Both the position numbers and the translations under genes were made by a program. A model generated the notes under the pieces. That model made no database searches and was not told where the DNA came from. It saw nothing but the letters and a program-made list of their open reading frames with translations. From positions 1,984,001 to 2,048,000 of the forward strand of contig NZ_CP118269.1 in NCBI RefSeq assembly GCF_030062155.1: a stretch of 64,000 nucleotides of DNA, read 5' to 3'. Positions 1-9,457 of this stretch are shown here, one piece after another. Source of the DNA: Pantoea sp. Lij88 (GTDB taxonomy: Bacteria; Pseudomonadota; Gammaproteobacteria; Enterobacterales; Enterobacteriaceae). The stretch's first letter is position 1, and each line of letters starts with the position of its first letter.

Positions 1-139
1 TTATGTGATCTGCAACGGGGTTCTGCACTGCCCGTTACGTTCGAAAAAGTGGGGTGATCCGGCGAATGCAGCTTTTGCTACGCTAACTGTTAAAGCCTGC
101 TTTGCCCATTCGATCAATTTAACCTGGTGTGAGAAAACC

Positions 140-706
140 ATGAACCTTGATGATAATGATCTCTTTCGGGATGCCATGGGCGATGTCACGCCGTTAAAAG
201 ACACCACCACTACGTTGTGGCTCAAAGCCCCTTCGACCAAAGCGCCCCGCAAACCGCCGGGCGAATCGGAGCAGGAAAATTTCCTGACCCGCGGTTATCT
301 GGAGATTGTGCCGCTTAACACGCCGCTGGAATTTAAAGCCGACGGTATCCAGCAGGGTATTCTGGATAAACTGCGCCGGGGTGAGTATAAGCTGGATGCC
401 AGTCTTAACCTGTTGCGGCAACCAGTCGAAACCTGCCGTCAGGCACTGTTTAACTTTATGATGCAGGCGCACAAACAGGGGCTGCGGAATCTGTTGATCA
501 TTCACGGTAAAGGCCGGGATAACGAATCACATGCCAATATTGTGCGCAGCTATCTGGCGCGCTGGTTACAGCAGTTTGATGATGTGCAGACTTTCTGCGT
601 GGCCCAGACCCGCCATGGCGGAGCCGGGGCACTGTATGTGGGATTGCGCAAAACGGATAAGGCGCGCCTTGAAAACCGCGAGCGGCATGCGAAACGCAGC
701 CGCTAG
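140..706 (+). CDS. smrA: DNA endonuclease SmrA (YdaL-type Smr-domain protein)
   Basis: Smr-domain protein of 188 residues, matching the size of E. coli YdaL/SmrA. Smr domains are associated with structure-specific nicking endonuclease activity on DNA; the physiological role is not settled. The N-terminal half is a hydrophilic linker. The C-terminal Smr domain carries HGKG at residues 122-125 and a later TRHGGAGAL motif, and the protein ends in a basic tail (RHAKRSR) as in E. coli. The ATG at 140 is preferred to the upstream in-frame codon at 5 because family similarity begins with MNLDDNDLF. The stop codon shares the palindrome CTAG (703-706) with the stop of the convergent LysR gene, so the two genes overlap by four bases. 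Family assignment is firm. Confidence 0.93.
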   Translation: MNLDDNDLFRDAMGDVTPLKDTTTTLWLKAPSTKAPRKPPGESEQENFLTRGYLEIVPLNTPLEFKADGIQQGILDKLRRGEYKLDASLNLLRQPVETCRQALFNFMMQAHKQGLRNLLIIHGKGRDNESHANIVRSYLARWLQQFDDVQTFCVAQTRHGGAGALYVGLRKTDKARLENRERHAKRSR

Positions 707-1623
707 CTGTGAAACTTACGAATGGTGGACATTAGCACCTCGGCACTCAGGCTCAGTTCCGCGCCGGTGCGGGTAATGATGCCCACGGGCTCGCCTGGCC
801 CGGACGAGTTAATCGGCAGCGCACAGACCGCGTTGTGGCTGAGATCCTCTTTAATCGCGCCGGAAGGAACGAACCAGATATAGTCGTAGCGAAGCGCCAG
901 CTGACGCGCCAGTGAAGTCGATGAAGTTTCAATACAGTGCGGCGGCAGAGTGCAACCCTGTTCGTCCAGCATCTGCTGCGCAATACGGCGCGGCGCAGTG
1001 CCCTCAGGCGAAATCACGACAGGCCACTGCATCGCCCGTGAAAGGGTGACGTTGTCACTTAATAACGGATGCTCCGGCCTGACCACCAGCTTGAGCGACT
1101 CCAGAAACAGCAGTTCGTAGGTCAGCCCGGTCATCATGTCGCTGTCCGCCATCCGCCCGATGCCGATGTCAAACTCGCCGCCGCGTAATCCCGCCAGCAA
1201 CACATTGTTGTGCAGCGTCGCCACCTGAATGGTGGTGTTGGGCTGCAGCTGATGAAAACGATCCAGGATACGCGGCAGCATCCCCATTGCAGCAGTGGTC
1301 AATGCCCCAAGACGGATAATCACCGGCGCATCACCCGGCTGCTCATTGAAACTCTGTCCGGCATGGTTCAGCGCGTCGAGCACCCGCACTGCATGGGTCA
1401 GGAACTGTTCCCCCATCGTCGTCAGCTGCGCGCCCAGGCGGCCACGTTCAAACAGACGCACGCCCGTTAACTCCTCCAGCTCATTCAGGGTCTTAGACAG
1501 GGCAGGCTGACTCAGGCTAAGCGTCTCAGCCGCCCGGCCCAGTGTGCCTTGCTGCGCGACCGCAACAAAGGTATGTAAATGGCGCAAGCGAATGCGCTGA
1601 TTGAAAAGGATATTTTTTTCCAT
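703..1623 (-). CDS. pcaQ: LysR-family regulator, PcaQ type
   Basis: LysR-type transcriptional regulator of 306 residues with an N-terminal winged helix-turn-helix (about residues 14-72; AAETLSLSQPALSKTLNELE is the recognition region) and a periplasmic-binding-like effector domain. The string LRHLHTFVAVAQ and the effector-domain start IRLGALTTAAMGMLP resemble PcaQ, the activator of protocatechuate genes in other proteobacteria. It is divergent from an aromatic-acid/H+ symporter gene, its most likely target. No pca catabolic genes are in the window, so the ligand is inferred only. The start ATG has a weak AGGA very close to it. The name PcaQ is a subfamily-level call. Confidence 0.75.
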   Translation of the reverse strand: MEKNILFNQRIRLRHLHTFVAVAQQGTLGRAAETLSLSQPALSKTLNELEELTGVRLFERGRLGAQLTTMGEQFLTHAVRVLDALNHAGQSFNEQPGDAPVIIRLGALTTAAMGMLPRILDRFHQLQPNTTIQVATLHNNVLLAGLRGGEFDIGIGRMADSDMMTGLTYELLFLESLKLVVRPEHPLLSDNVTLSRAMQWPVVISPEGTAPRRIAQQMLDEQGCTLPPHCIETSSTSLARQLALRYDYIWFVPSGAIKEDLSHNAVCALPINSSGPGEPVGIITRTGAELSLSAEVLMSTIRKFHS

Positions 1624-1674
1624 ATCCTAAACTTAATGAGAATGACCGCCTTCAGGCAACTGTTTAAAATGAAT

Positions 1675-1708
1675 TTTGTTAACTTTGCTGCAAATTTATT
1701 TTAACAAA
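1675..1708. promoter_or_regulatory. Inverted repeat in the pcaQ/transporter divergent region
   Basis: The 322-bp gap between the LysR start (1623) and the transporter start (1946) is AT-rich and has no gene. It holds a perfect 8-bp inverted repeat, TTTGTTAA at 1675-1682 and TTAACAAA at 1701-1708, with an 18-bp spacer. This is a plausible LysR-type operator position. Binding by the adjacent regulator is inference. Confidence 0.35.
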
Positions 1709-1945
1709 CAGCGCTGAATGACTGATTTATTGATTAACTCATTGATCCCAAAGCACTCAGCAGAAAATACCCGTAAAGTAGCTTACCTCAGGCCTGCTGT
1801 AAATCAACAGCTTACCGCTTTCAAATTGAATAATTCTCACTATCAACTAAAAATCTGACCGCTTAAGGTTAACGATCGGCTATCATAAACGCCGTTTTTT
1901 TTACTTAAACTGATGCCAGATTTCGTAACTCCCGGGGAGTGTTCA

Positions 1946-3280
1946 TTGACCAGCGTCGAGGCGGTAGATGTCCGCCAGCTTATCAACCAGCAGGAGCTGA
2001 GCCACTGGCAAAAGCGGCTCATTGCGCTCTGTTTTATTGTGGTGGCACTCGATGGCATGGACATTGCGATCATGGGATTTATTGCGCCGACGCTGAAAGC
2101 CGCGTGGGGCGTAACGAATCAGCAGCTTGGGGTCGTCATCAGCGCCGCCTTAATCGGGCTGGCGCTGGGTGCGATGGTGGCGGGGCCGCTGGCTGACCGC
2201 TATGGCCGTCGCATGATGATTATCTTAAGCGTTTTCTTTTTCGGACTCTGGACGCTGGCAACGGCGCTGTCGCAGAACATCGAGCAGATGATGCTATTCC
2301 GCTTCCTGACCGGGCTGGGACTGGGTGCCGCGATGCCGAACGTCGGCACGCTGGTGGCCGAATATGCCCCTGAACGGCGGCGGGCCTTTCTCATCACGGT
2401 CGTCTTCTGCGGTTTCACCTTCGGGGCCGCCAGCGGGGGATTTGCCGCTTCCTGGCTGTTACCGCGTTATAACTGGCACTCCGTGCTGCTGCTGGGCGGC
2501 ATTCTGCCACTGCTGGTATTGCCATTGCTGATTCGCGGCCTGCCGGAGTCAGTGCGATTCCTCATCAGCCGTGGCGCAGCGGCTGAGCGCATTCACGCGA
2601 TTCTCGACCGGATGATGCCGGGCAAAACCCGGCCCGACTGTGCGTTTTACGCGCCAGAGGCCACCGTGCCGGCCGGCAGCGCGATAGGCACCGTCCTTTC
2701 ACGCCGCTATCTGTTTGGCAGCACCATGCTGTGGGGCGGCTATTTCATGGGGTTGTTCATGGTCTACCTGATTGGCAGCTGGCTGCCGTCACTGGTGAAT
2801 ACCCTGGGCATGTCCGTCACCGAAGCGGCGATTATCACGGCGATGTATCAGGCGGGCGGGACGCTGGGTTCCCTGTTTGCGGGCTGGATGATGGATCGCT
2901 TCAACGCCAACCTGGCGCTGGCGGCGATCTACGGCTGCGGCGGACTGTTTATTGTGGCACTCGGTTTTTCGCCAGCCGAGGTGGGCATGATGAGCACCAT
3001 CGCCTTCTGCAGTGGCTTCTGTTTCAACGGCGCCAATACCGGCATGAATGCGTTATCTGCCAGCTATTATCCGACTCACGCCCGCGCGACCGGCTCCAGC
3101 TGGATGCACGGTGTGGGCCGCATTGGCGCGATTCTGAGCGCCTTTGTTGGCGCAGAGATGATGTCCCTCGGCTGGTCCTTCAGCTTCATCTTTTTGCTGC
3201 TGGCGATACCGGCTGTGATCACCACCCTGATGCTGCTGTTAAAAAACCGTTACGGCTTTAAGCCGATCACAGATTCGTGA
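1946..3280 (+). CDS. Aromatic acid/H+ symporter (AAHS family MFS, PcaK-like)
   Basis: Major facilitator of the aromatic acid:H+ symporter family, about 444 residues and 12 predicted membrane segments. The first transmembrane segment carries the family's DGMDIAIMGFIAPTL motif with its conserved acidic residue. The loop between segments 2 and 3 reads GPLADRYGRR. Relatives import 4-hydroxybenzoate, protocatechuate or related aromatic acids across the inner membrane. I place the start at TTG 1946 because GGGGAG at 1934-1939 gives a good ribosome site with six bases of spacing. The upstream in-frame ATG at 1913 has none. It is divergent from the PcaQ-type regulator, which probably controls it. The substrate cannot be read from the sequence. 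Confidence 0.85.
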   Translation: MTSVEAVDVRQLINQQELSHWQKRLIALCFIVVALDGMDIAIMGFIAPTLKAAWGVTNQQLGVVISAALIGLALGAMVAGPLADRYGRRMMIILSVFFFGLWTLATALSQNIEQMMLFRFLTGLGLGAAMPNVGTLVAEYAPERRRAFLITVVFCGFTFGAASGGFAASWLLPRYNWHSVLLLGGILPLLVLPLLIRGLPESVRFLISRGAAAERIHAILDRMMPGKTRPDCAFYAPEATVPAGSAIGTVLSRRYLFGSTMLWGGYFMGLFMVYLIGSWLPSLVNTLGMSVTEAAIITAMYQAGGTLGSLFAGWMMDRFNANLALAAIYGCGGLFIVALGFSPAEVGMMSTIAFCSGFCFNGANTGMNALSASYYPTHARATGSSWMHGVGRIGAILSAFVGAEMMSLGWSFSFIFLLLAIPAVITTLMLLLKNRYGFKPITDS

Positions 3281-3347
3281 TTTTTTCCACTGAGGCCAGC
3301 GCGTTGCATTACATTAGCAGCAACGCTCATGGTGTCAGGTGGATAAG

Positions 3348-4691
3348 ATGGACAACTTTCTCAGTGCGGATCTCATCCGCACCCGTTTCTCTCAGGCGAT
3401 GTCAGTCATGTATCAGCAGGAAGTGCCGCAGTATGGCACGCTGATGCAGCTGGTGGCGACCGTCAACGACCGCGCGCTGGAAGCGGATATTGCGCTGAAA
3501 GATCGCCTCACTGCCGCCGATGAAATCGACCGACTCAACCTGGAACGCCACGGTGCGATCCGCGTGGGCACGGCAGACGAATTAGCCACACTGCGGCAGC
3601 TGTTTGCGGTGATGGGAATGCATCCGGTGGGCTATTACGATCTTTCCCAGGCGGGTGTTCCCGTCCACTCCACGGCGTTCCGGCCAGTGAGCGATGCGGC
3701 ACTCCGGCGCAATCCCTTCCGGGTATTTACCTCGCTGTTACGGCCAGAACTGATCGACGATCAGGCGCTGCGTGAAAAGGCAGCGGAAATTCTTGCCGCA
3801 CGCGACATTTTCACTCCCCGTTGCCGGGAGTTGCTGGAGCTGCATCAGCAGCAGGGCGGATTCACTGACGAGCAGGCCACTGAATTTGTGATTGAAGCAC
3901 TGGAAACCTTCCGCTGGCACGCCCACAGCAGCGTAGACAGTCAGACCTATCAGGCGCTGAACCAGCAGCATCGGCTGATTGCGGACGTGGTCTGTTTCCC
4001 CGGCTGCCACATCAACCATCTCACGCCGCGCACGCTGGATATCGACCGCGTCCAGCAACTGATGCCGTCACGTGGCATCGAACCGAAAACGCTGATCGAG
4101 GGACCGCCGCGTCGTCAGGTGCCAATCCTGTTACGTCAGACCAGCTTTAAAGCGCTGGAAGAACCGATCATCTTTAAGGATGGGCACCAGGGAAGGCATA
4201 CCGCGCGCTTCGGTGAAATCGAACAGCGCGGTGTGGCGCTGACGCCCGCAGGACGCGCGCTCTACGATCGGTTGCTGAGTGAGGCGGGCAGCGGTCAGGA
4301 TAACCAGCAGCATCAGCAACATCTGGCGGCGATTTTCCGTGATTTCCCCGACGACGAGACCACGCTGCGCCAGCAGGGGCTGGCCTGGTTCCATTATCGC
4401 CTGAGTGAAAAGGGCATTGCGACGCCGCCCGCTCAGGGGGAATCGCTGGAGACGCTCATCAAAGAGGGGCGTGTGCTGGCCGATCCCATCATTTATGAAG
4501 ATTTCCTGCCCGTGAGCGCGGCAGGCATTTTTCAGTCCAACCTCGGCGATCGGGCGCAGGTCCGTTCGGCTGGCCAGTCCAGCCGTCAGGCGTTTGAAGC
4601 CGCGCTGGGCGCAGCCGTGCTGGATGAGATGGCGCTCTATGAAGAACGGCAGGAGCGCTCTCTGGCGCAGTGCGGCCTGCGACCGGCCTGA
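3348..4691 (+). CDS. 2-oxoadipate dioxygenase/decarboxylase family protein (YdcJ/HglS, DUF1338)
   Basis: Protein of 447 residues, the same length as E. coli YdcJ and very similar throughout. Members of this DUF1338 family such as Pseudomonas putida HglS are Fe(II)-dependent enzymes that convert 2-oxoadipate to D-2-hydroxyglutarate in lysine breakdown. Conserved blocks seen include LERHGAIRVGT, VPVHSTAFRP with its metal-ligand-type histidine, the CFPGCHINHLTPRTLD block, and a C-terminal YEDFLPVSAAGIFQSNL. ATG 3348 is chosen over GTG 3339 because AGGTGG lies just upstream and it matches the E. coli N terminus. No other lysine-catabolic gene is adjacent, so the pathway role here is inferred from the family. 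Confidence 0.88.
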   Translation: MDNFLSADLIRTRFSQAMSVMYQQEVPQYGTLMQLVATVNDRALEADIALKDRLTAADEIDRLNLERHGAIRVGTADELATLRQLFAVMGMHPVGYYDLSQAGVPVHSTAFRPVSDAALRRNPFRVFTSLLRPELIDDQALREKAAEILAARDIFTPRCRELLELHQQQGGFTDEQATEFVIEALETFRWHAHSSVDSQTYQALNQQHRLIADVVCFPGCHINHLTPRTLDIDRVQQLMPSRGIEPKTLIEGPPRRQVPILLRQTSFKALEEPIIFKDGHQGRHTARFGEIEQRGVALTPAGRALYDRLLSEAGSGQDNQQHQQHLAAIFRDFPDDETTLRQQGLAWFHYRLSEKGIATPPAQGESLETLIKEGRVLADPIIYEDFLPVSAAGIFQSNLGDRAQVRSAGQSSRQAFEAALGAAVLDEMALYEERQERSLAQCGLRPA

Positions 4692-5090
4692 GTGTTCTGG
4701 CGGGCAACGCCTCTGTTGCCCGCTGATGGTCCTGAAGCGGCGCAGGCCGGGGGCTTTGCTGAAATTCACTGAAAAACCCGACGCTTTACCGGCAAGCGCA
4801 GGTTTACCCGCGTGAGTATCCTCATCCGTTAGCAGCCTGACTGATTTTATGAGGCAGAGACGCACAGGGTGACAGCCTGATGACGCGCTCACGCGTGCTG
4901 CCAGGCTATTAACCCATGATTAAGAGATAAACGACGTTAACGTATCACCGCAACTGACTCGCTGAACCTGTTGATGAGCCTGTTCACGCCTGCCTCTTAC
5001 TCTTCGGCATATTCTGCAAATCCCTCCCGTACCTGGACAATGCTGGCGGGCCTGCAAATAATGGAGGTACGTTTGAACAGGGAAACAGGA
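4692..5090. other. Intergenic region with a stem-loop after ydcJ
   Basis: No gene is supported in these 400 bases. A perfect 9-bp stem (GCGGGCAAC 4700-4708, GTTGCCCGC 4715-4723) with a 6-base loop begins nine bases after the ydcJ stop. It lacks a T-tract, so it may be an RNA-end stabiliser rather than an intrinsic terminator. The rest shows no clear promoter or repeat. Confidence 0.5.
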
Positions 5091-6611
5091 ATGAAAAACG
5101 AAACAGGTCTGAGGATCATGACTGCTGAGGGTGAGTTGCGTGGATGCATGGACGATGACCTTTTCGTATTCAAAGGCATACCTTATGCGGCGGCACCGGT
5201 TGGCGCATTGCGCTGGCGTCCGCCTCAGCCGGTCACGCCCTGGCAGCAGGTGCGCGACGCTACCGCATTCGGGGCATCCGGCTGGCAAAACCGGACTTAC
5301 TGCCAGGCAGTCGGCGGTGGCGATCCTGGTGAGTTCAGCGAAGATTGCCTCTACCTGAATGTCTGGACGCCCGATGTTGAGCCGTCAACGCCGCTGCCGG
5401 TGATGGTGTGGCTGCACGGCGGTGGCTACACCATTGGCGCGGGCGGGCTGGCACCCTACAGCGGCAAGCCGCTGGCGTCACGCGGCGCGGTGGTGGTCAC
5501 AATCAACTACCGTCTCGGCCATCTCGGTTTCTTCTCACATCCTGCCCTGGATGCTGAATATCCTGCTGCGGGTACGGTGAACAACTTTGGCCTGCTCGAT
5601 CAGATTGCCGCACTGCAGTGGGTGCAGCGCAACATTCCCGCTTTCGGTGGCGACCGCCGCAATGTGACTCTGTTCGGTGAATCTTCGGGTGCGCGAAGCG
5701 TACTCTCCCTCTGCTGTTCGCCGCTGGCAGAAGGGCTGTTTCATAAAGGGATCGTACAGAGCGCGTATAGCCTGCCGGACACGCCGCAGAAAAAAGCACG
5801 TCAGCAGGGCGTGGCGGTAGCCCGTCATTTCGGCCTGCCGCCCGATGCCAGCGCTGATGCGCTGCGCGCACTGCCCGCCGATGCCTTCTGGTCGCTGGAA
5901 GGGCCGCTGGCGATCCCGCCGGTTCCGATTGCCGGTGACGCCGTCCTGCCCGAGCCGATGCTGAAAACCTTTCTGGCTGGCAAACAGCACCGTCTGCCGC
6001 TGATGGCGGGTAGCAACAGCGATGAAGCCAGCGTACTGGAATATTTTGGCGTCGACGCCACCGCCGTGTTGCATCAGCTGCGCGCTAAAAATCGTCTCAC
6101 CTACCGGACGCTTAAATGGATGTATGACATCCATGACGATCAGCGGCTGGGACGGGCGGTGGCGCGCGATATGGCCTTCAGTCTTATGCCGTGGCTGGTG
6201 ATGCGTGCGCAGCACAATGCCGGAATGCCCGGCTGGCGCTACTGGTTTGATTATGTCTCCGAGCATGCGCGCGACCTTTATCCGCACGGCACCTGGCACG
6301 GCAACGAAGTGCCCTATGTTCTGAATACGCTTAGCCAGATGCCGGATCCGAATGAAGCCCGGCCATTCAGCGAGGCCGATCGGGCATTCGCCGCGCGAGT
6401 CAGCGAGTACTGGTTTACCTTTGCCCGTGATGCTACGGAATACAGGCACCAGCTTGAGGGCGAGGTCGTCTGGCCAGCCTGGCATCCGGGTAATGACGTG
6501 ACAATGTCACTCGGCGAGAATTGCAGGGATGGGCTGGTTCTGAAGCGAAACTTTATGCGCGCCCGCATGCGACTCTTCCGGCTGTTAATGACGCGAATGG
6601 TCAGGCTTTAA
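5091..6611 (+). CDS. Type-B carboxylesterase/lipase family protein
   Basis: Alpha/beta-hydrolase of the carboxylesterase type-B family, about 506 residues. It would hydrolyse carboxylic esters; the natural substrate is unknown. Seen in order: FKGIPYAAAPVG near the N terminus, the oxyanion-hole motif HGGGYTIGAG, the nucleophile elbow GESSGA with the catalytic serine at residue 198, an acidic residue in GSNSDEAS, and the histidine in WHGNEVPYV. The triad therefore looks complete. No signal peptide is visible, so a cytoplasmic location is likely. The start is ambiguous: ATG 5091 is used here, but TTG 5073 has a stronger GGAGG at 5063-5067. It appears to be a single-gene unit. Confidence 0.88.
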   Translation: MKNETGLRIMTAEGELRGCMDDDLFVFKGIPYAAAPVGALRWRPPQPVTPWQQVRDATAFGASGWQNRTYCQAVGGGDPGEFSEDCLYLNVWTPDVEPSTPLPVMVWLHGGGYTIGAGGLAPYSGKPLASRGAVVVTINYRLGHLGFFSHPALDAEYPAAGTVNNFGLLDQIAALQWVQRNIPAFGGDRRNVTLFGESSGARSVLSLCCSPLAEGLFHKGIVQSAYSLPDTPQKKARQQGVAVARHFGLPPDASADALRALPADAFWSLEGPLAIPPVPIAGDAVLPEPMLKTFLAGKQHRLPLMAGSNSDEASVLEYFGVDATAVLHQLRAKNRLTYRTLKWMYDIHDDQRLGRAVARDMAFSLMPWLVMRAQHNAGMPGWRYWFDYVSEHARDLYPHGTWHGNEVPYVLNTLSQMPDPNEARPFSEADRAFAARVSEYWFTFARDATEYRHQLEGEVVWPAWHPGNDVTMSLGENCRDGLVLKRNFMRARMRLFRLLMTRMVRL

Positions 6612-6754
6612 TCAGGTGATGAAGGTTAGGCTGCTAATCATTAAGTTATGCGAATGGAATTAATCTGCTTATTAAATTTCAACTCATTGAATTTAAATGA
6701 TTTTAATTCAGAAATTCCCATTTGACGCTGAAAATAAATAGGTAACAAAACAGT

Positions 6755-6781
6755 TACATTTTCACTATCGCATGCCGATAA
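6755..6781 (+). promoter_or_regulatory. Sigma-28 (FliA) flagellar-class promoter of the chemoreceptor gene
   Basis: GCCGATAA at 6774-6781 is an exact match to the FliA -10 consensus. TACATTTT at 6755-6762 matches TAAAGTTT at six of eight positions, with the canonical 11-base spacer. It lies 47 bp before the chemoreceptor start, as expected for a late flagellar/chemotaxis gene. Confidence 0.82.
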
Positions 6782-6828
6782 ACCTCCTATGCCCGACGCT
6801 TGCGGGTCAACGTGTATAGGATTTTGGT

Positions 6829-8493
6829 ATGGGAATGCTCAAAAATTTTACCATTCGCGCAGTGATGCTGACGATTCTGGGGCTGTTTTGCTTACTGTGG
6901 AGCGGCGTCGGGCTGTACAGCATCCACTCTCTTGGTGCGCTCAGCGAAGGCAATGAGGTTGACCGTCATCTGGTTGAGCAAATGACGGTGCTGAGCAAAG
7001 GCAACGATCAATATTTTCGTGTCATTACGCGCTTATCCCGCGTGATGGAAGGCAAAGCGGCGGGCAAAGCGCTGACCGATGAGGCTTATGCCCCCGTGCA
7101 GCAGGCGCTGGATGGTATGACCCAGCAACTGGCGCGCTTCAAACAGCTGGCACCCGGTCCGATGAGCCCGGACGTGGTGGATGGCGTAATCCAGACCTGG
7201 CAGAAGCTGCTGGATGAGGGCGTGACGCCACAACTGCAGCTGGCCCGTCAGGCCTCACCGGATGCCTATCGCCAGCAGGCGAACAACGTTACTCCGCCAT
7301 TGAGCCGTGCCTTTGGCGTCAGCGCAGAGAAATTCAGCCAGAGCGCAGCGCAAAAGCTGGATACCACCCGGGTAGAAGTTGATCACCTTACCGCGACCAC
7401 CAAAACCATTATCACCATCACGGTGATTATCGGTCTGTTCATCCTCCTGTTTACCGACCGTTATCTGGTGGCGATGCTCGTCCGTCCGCTGGAAAGTATC
7501 CGTACCCACTTCGCGGTGATCGCGACGGGCGACCTCAGCCAGCCGGTATCCGATTTCGGTCGCAACTGCGTCGGTAAACTGGTTCCACTGCTGAGCGCCA
7601 TGCAGGACAGTCTGCGTGAAGCGGTCAGCGCTATTCGCAGCGGCACCGAGAATATCTCGCGCGGTGCGGCAGAAATCTCTGCCGGTAACAACGACCTCTC
7701 TTCACGTACCGAAGAGCAGGCCGCTGCGCTGGAGCAGACTGCGGCCAGCATGGAGCAGCTGACGGCGACGGTGAAATTCAACGCCGACAACGCGCGCCAG
7801 GCGAGCCTGCTGGCAGAAACCGCTACCACCACGGCACAACGTGGCGGCCAGCTGGTCAGTGAAGTAGTCAGCACCATGGATGGCATCTCCGGCAGCTCGA
7901 AGAAAATCGCTGAGATCACCAACGTGATTAACGGCATCGCCTTCCAGACGAATATTCTGGCGCTGAACGCCGCTGTCGAAGCGGCACGTGCCGGCGAACA
8001 GGGGCGGGGTTTTGCGGTTGTGGCATCGGAAGTGCGCAATCTGGCACAGCGCAGCGCCAACGCCGCTAAAGAGATCGCGACGCTGATTGAAGAGTCCGTT
8101 CAGCGTGTGGGCAAAGGTGCCGAGCTGGTAAGCACCACCGGCGGCACCATGAATAATATTCTGAAATCGGTGCAGGATGTGGATGCGATCATGAAACAGA
8201 TTGCCTCCGCTTCAGAAGAGCAGAGCAAGGGCATTTCTCAGGTTGGAACGGCCGTGACCGAAATGGACAGCGTGACACAGCAGAACGCCTCCCTGGTTGA
8301 GGAAGTCTCCGCCGCGGCGAGCGCGCTGGCACTGCAGACGGAAGCGCTGCAGGCCTCTGTATCGAAGTTCCGCCTCTCCAGCGACCGCAAGAGCTCGCCA
8401 ACTATCAGCAATAAACCTGCCGCGCCAAAAGCTCCCGTGCTGAGTGCGCCTCAGGCTAAACCTGCTGAAAATGGCGACTGGGTCACCTTCTGA
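6829..8493 (+). CDS. Methyl-accepting chemotaxis protein (Tar/Tsr class)
   Basis: Inner-membrane chemoreceptor of 554 residues. It has an N-terminal transmembrane segment (about 10-30), a periplasmic four-helix ligand domain of the Tar type, a second membrane segment (about 190-212), a HAMP domain starting at [10 protein letters not shown], and a long cytoplasmic signalling hairpin. The hairpin tip is the highly conserved stretch from [14 protein letters not shown] to [14 protein letters not shown] (about 366-405). The C terminus ends DWVTF, matching the xWxxF tether that binds the CheR methyltransferase and CheB, so this should be a high-abundance-type receptor. A sigma-28 promoter precedes it. 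Its last 43 bases overlap the 3' end of a convergent LysR gene. The ligand is unknown. Confidence 0.95.
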   Translation: MGMLKNFTIRAVMLTILGLFCLLWSGVGLYSIHSLGALSEGNEVDRHLVEQMTVLSKGNDQYFRVITRLSRVMEGKAAGKALTDEAYAPVQQALDGMTQQLARFKQLAPGPMSPDVVDGVIQTWQKLLDEGVTPQLQLARQASPDAYRQQANNVTPPLSRAFGVSAEKFSQSAAQKLDTTRVEVDHLTATTKTIITITVIIGLFILLFTDRYLVAMLVRPLESIRTHFAVIATGDLSQPVSDFGRNCVGKLVPLLSAMQDSLREAVSAIRSGTENISRGAAEISAGNNDLSSRTEEQAAALEQTAASMEQLTATVKFNADNARQASLLAETATTTAQRGGQLVSEVVSTMDGISGSSKKIAEITNVINGIAFQTNILALNAAVEAARAGEQGRGFAVVASEVRNLAQRSANAAKEIATLIEESVQRVGKGAELVSTTGGTMNNILKSVQDVDAIMKQIASASEEQSKGISQVGTAVTEMDSVTQQNASLVEEVSAAASALALQTEALQASVSKFRLSSDRKSSPTISNKPAAPKAPVLSAPQAKPAENGDWVTF

Positions 8494-9332
8494 TCCCGGC
8501 AAAGCCACGCCACCAGTTCCGCCAGGAACGGTGGCGCATCCTGTGAGGGCCGTTGCAGTAAACTGTAAACGGCACCGGTTCTGACCTCGCCAGCGAACGG
8601 CTTAATCAGCCTGCCGCTGGCAATATCACTCTCGACCAGATTGCTGTCGGCAATCGCCACACCAAACCCCTGAATCGCTGCACTAATTGCTAAGTCCATC
8701 GTGGCAAAATGCTGGTTCCGCTTCATGCTCAGCGTCATCTGCTGCGCCTGCAGCCAGCAGTGCCAGTCACGCGTGTCTGCGGTGGGATGCAGAAACGTCA
8801 TTGCGGCCAGCGCCGCCGGCGAGTCCGGGCAGGGCTGATCCGCTGCCATGACCGGCGTCAGTGACTCGCTGAACAGACAGATCCCCTCAGAATGTGGCTT
8901 GCCATAGACAATCGCCGCATCAAAGTTCTCAAGCTGCGCAGCATGATCCAGTGTCGTCGTCAGGGCGACATGCAGTTCCGGGCGCTGTTGTTCCAGCGCC
9001 ATCAGCCGCGGCACCAGCCAGCGCAACGCACAGGTCGGGGCTTTGAGGCGAATGCTGACCTGAGTGCGGCGGACCTTTTCGCTGGCCTGCACCATCAGCT
9101 CAAAACCCTGCTGTAATTCCGGCAAAAGCGAAGCGCCCTGTGGCGTCAGCCGCAGGCCACGTGCGTGGCGGTCAAACAGTGTTACGCCCAGCCACTGCTC
9201 CAGCGCGGCAATCTTGCGACTGACGGCACCCTGCGTCAGGCACAGCTCACGGGCAGCGTGAGTCAGATTCAGGTATCGGGCGGTCACCAGAAAGGCGTGT
9301 ATGGCATTAAGCGGCAGCGATGAGCGTGACAC
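8451..9332 (-). CDS. LysR-family regulator, GcvA-like
   Basis: LysR-type regulator of 293 residues. The N-terminal helix-turn-helix includes [24 protein letters not shown], followed by the GcvA-type [15 protein letters not shown] segment. The effector domain contains [24 protein letters not shown] and FDAAIVYGK, typical of the GcvA/AmpR branch. It is divergent from the ybdL-type aminotransferase gene with a 125-bp gap, so control of that gene is a reasonable guess. Its 3' end runs 43 bases into the convergent chemoreceptor gene. No ligand can be assigned. Confidence 0.88.
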   Translation of the reverse strand: MSRSSLPLNAIHAFLVTARYLNLTHAARELCLTQGAVSRKIAALEQWLGVTLFDRHARGLRLTPQGASLLPELQQGFELMVQASEKVRRTQVSIRLKAPTCALRWLVPRLMALEQQRPELHVALTTTLDHAAQLENFDAAIVYGKPHSEGICLFSESLTPVMAADQPCPDSPAALAAMTFLHPTADTRDWHCWLQAQQMTLSMKRNQHFATMDLAISAAIQGFGVAIADSNLVESDIASGRLIKPFAGEVRTGAVYSLLQRPSQDAPPFLAELVAWLCRDQKVTQSPFSAGLA

Positions 9333-9457
9333 ATTGAACCTCAGCTATGCATTTTTATCATGGCTATTATGACGACATTTCGCTTGCCGACTCAAGCCGC
9401 AGCCCGTTGAATAGTTATTTACCGGATCTGACCGGTTATGCCCCTGACGGAGAGAAT

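Noticed and set aside
4131..4892. Long minus-strand frame of 253 residues over ydcJ
   Set aside because: It lies opposite a well-conserved gene, has an Arg/Gln-rich composition typical of antisense frames, and has no ribosome site or motif.
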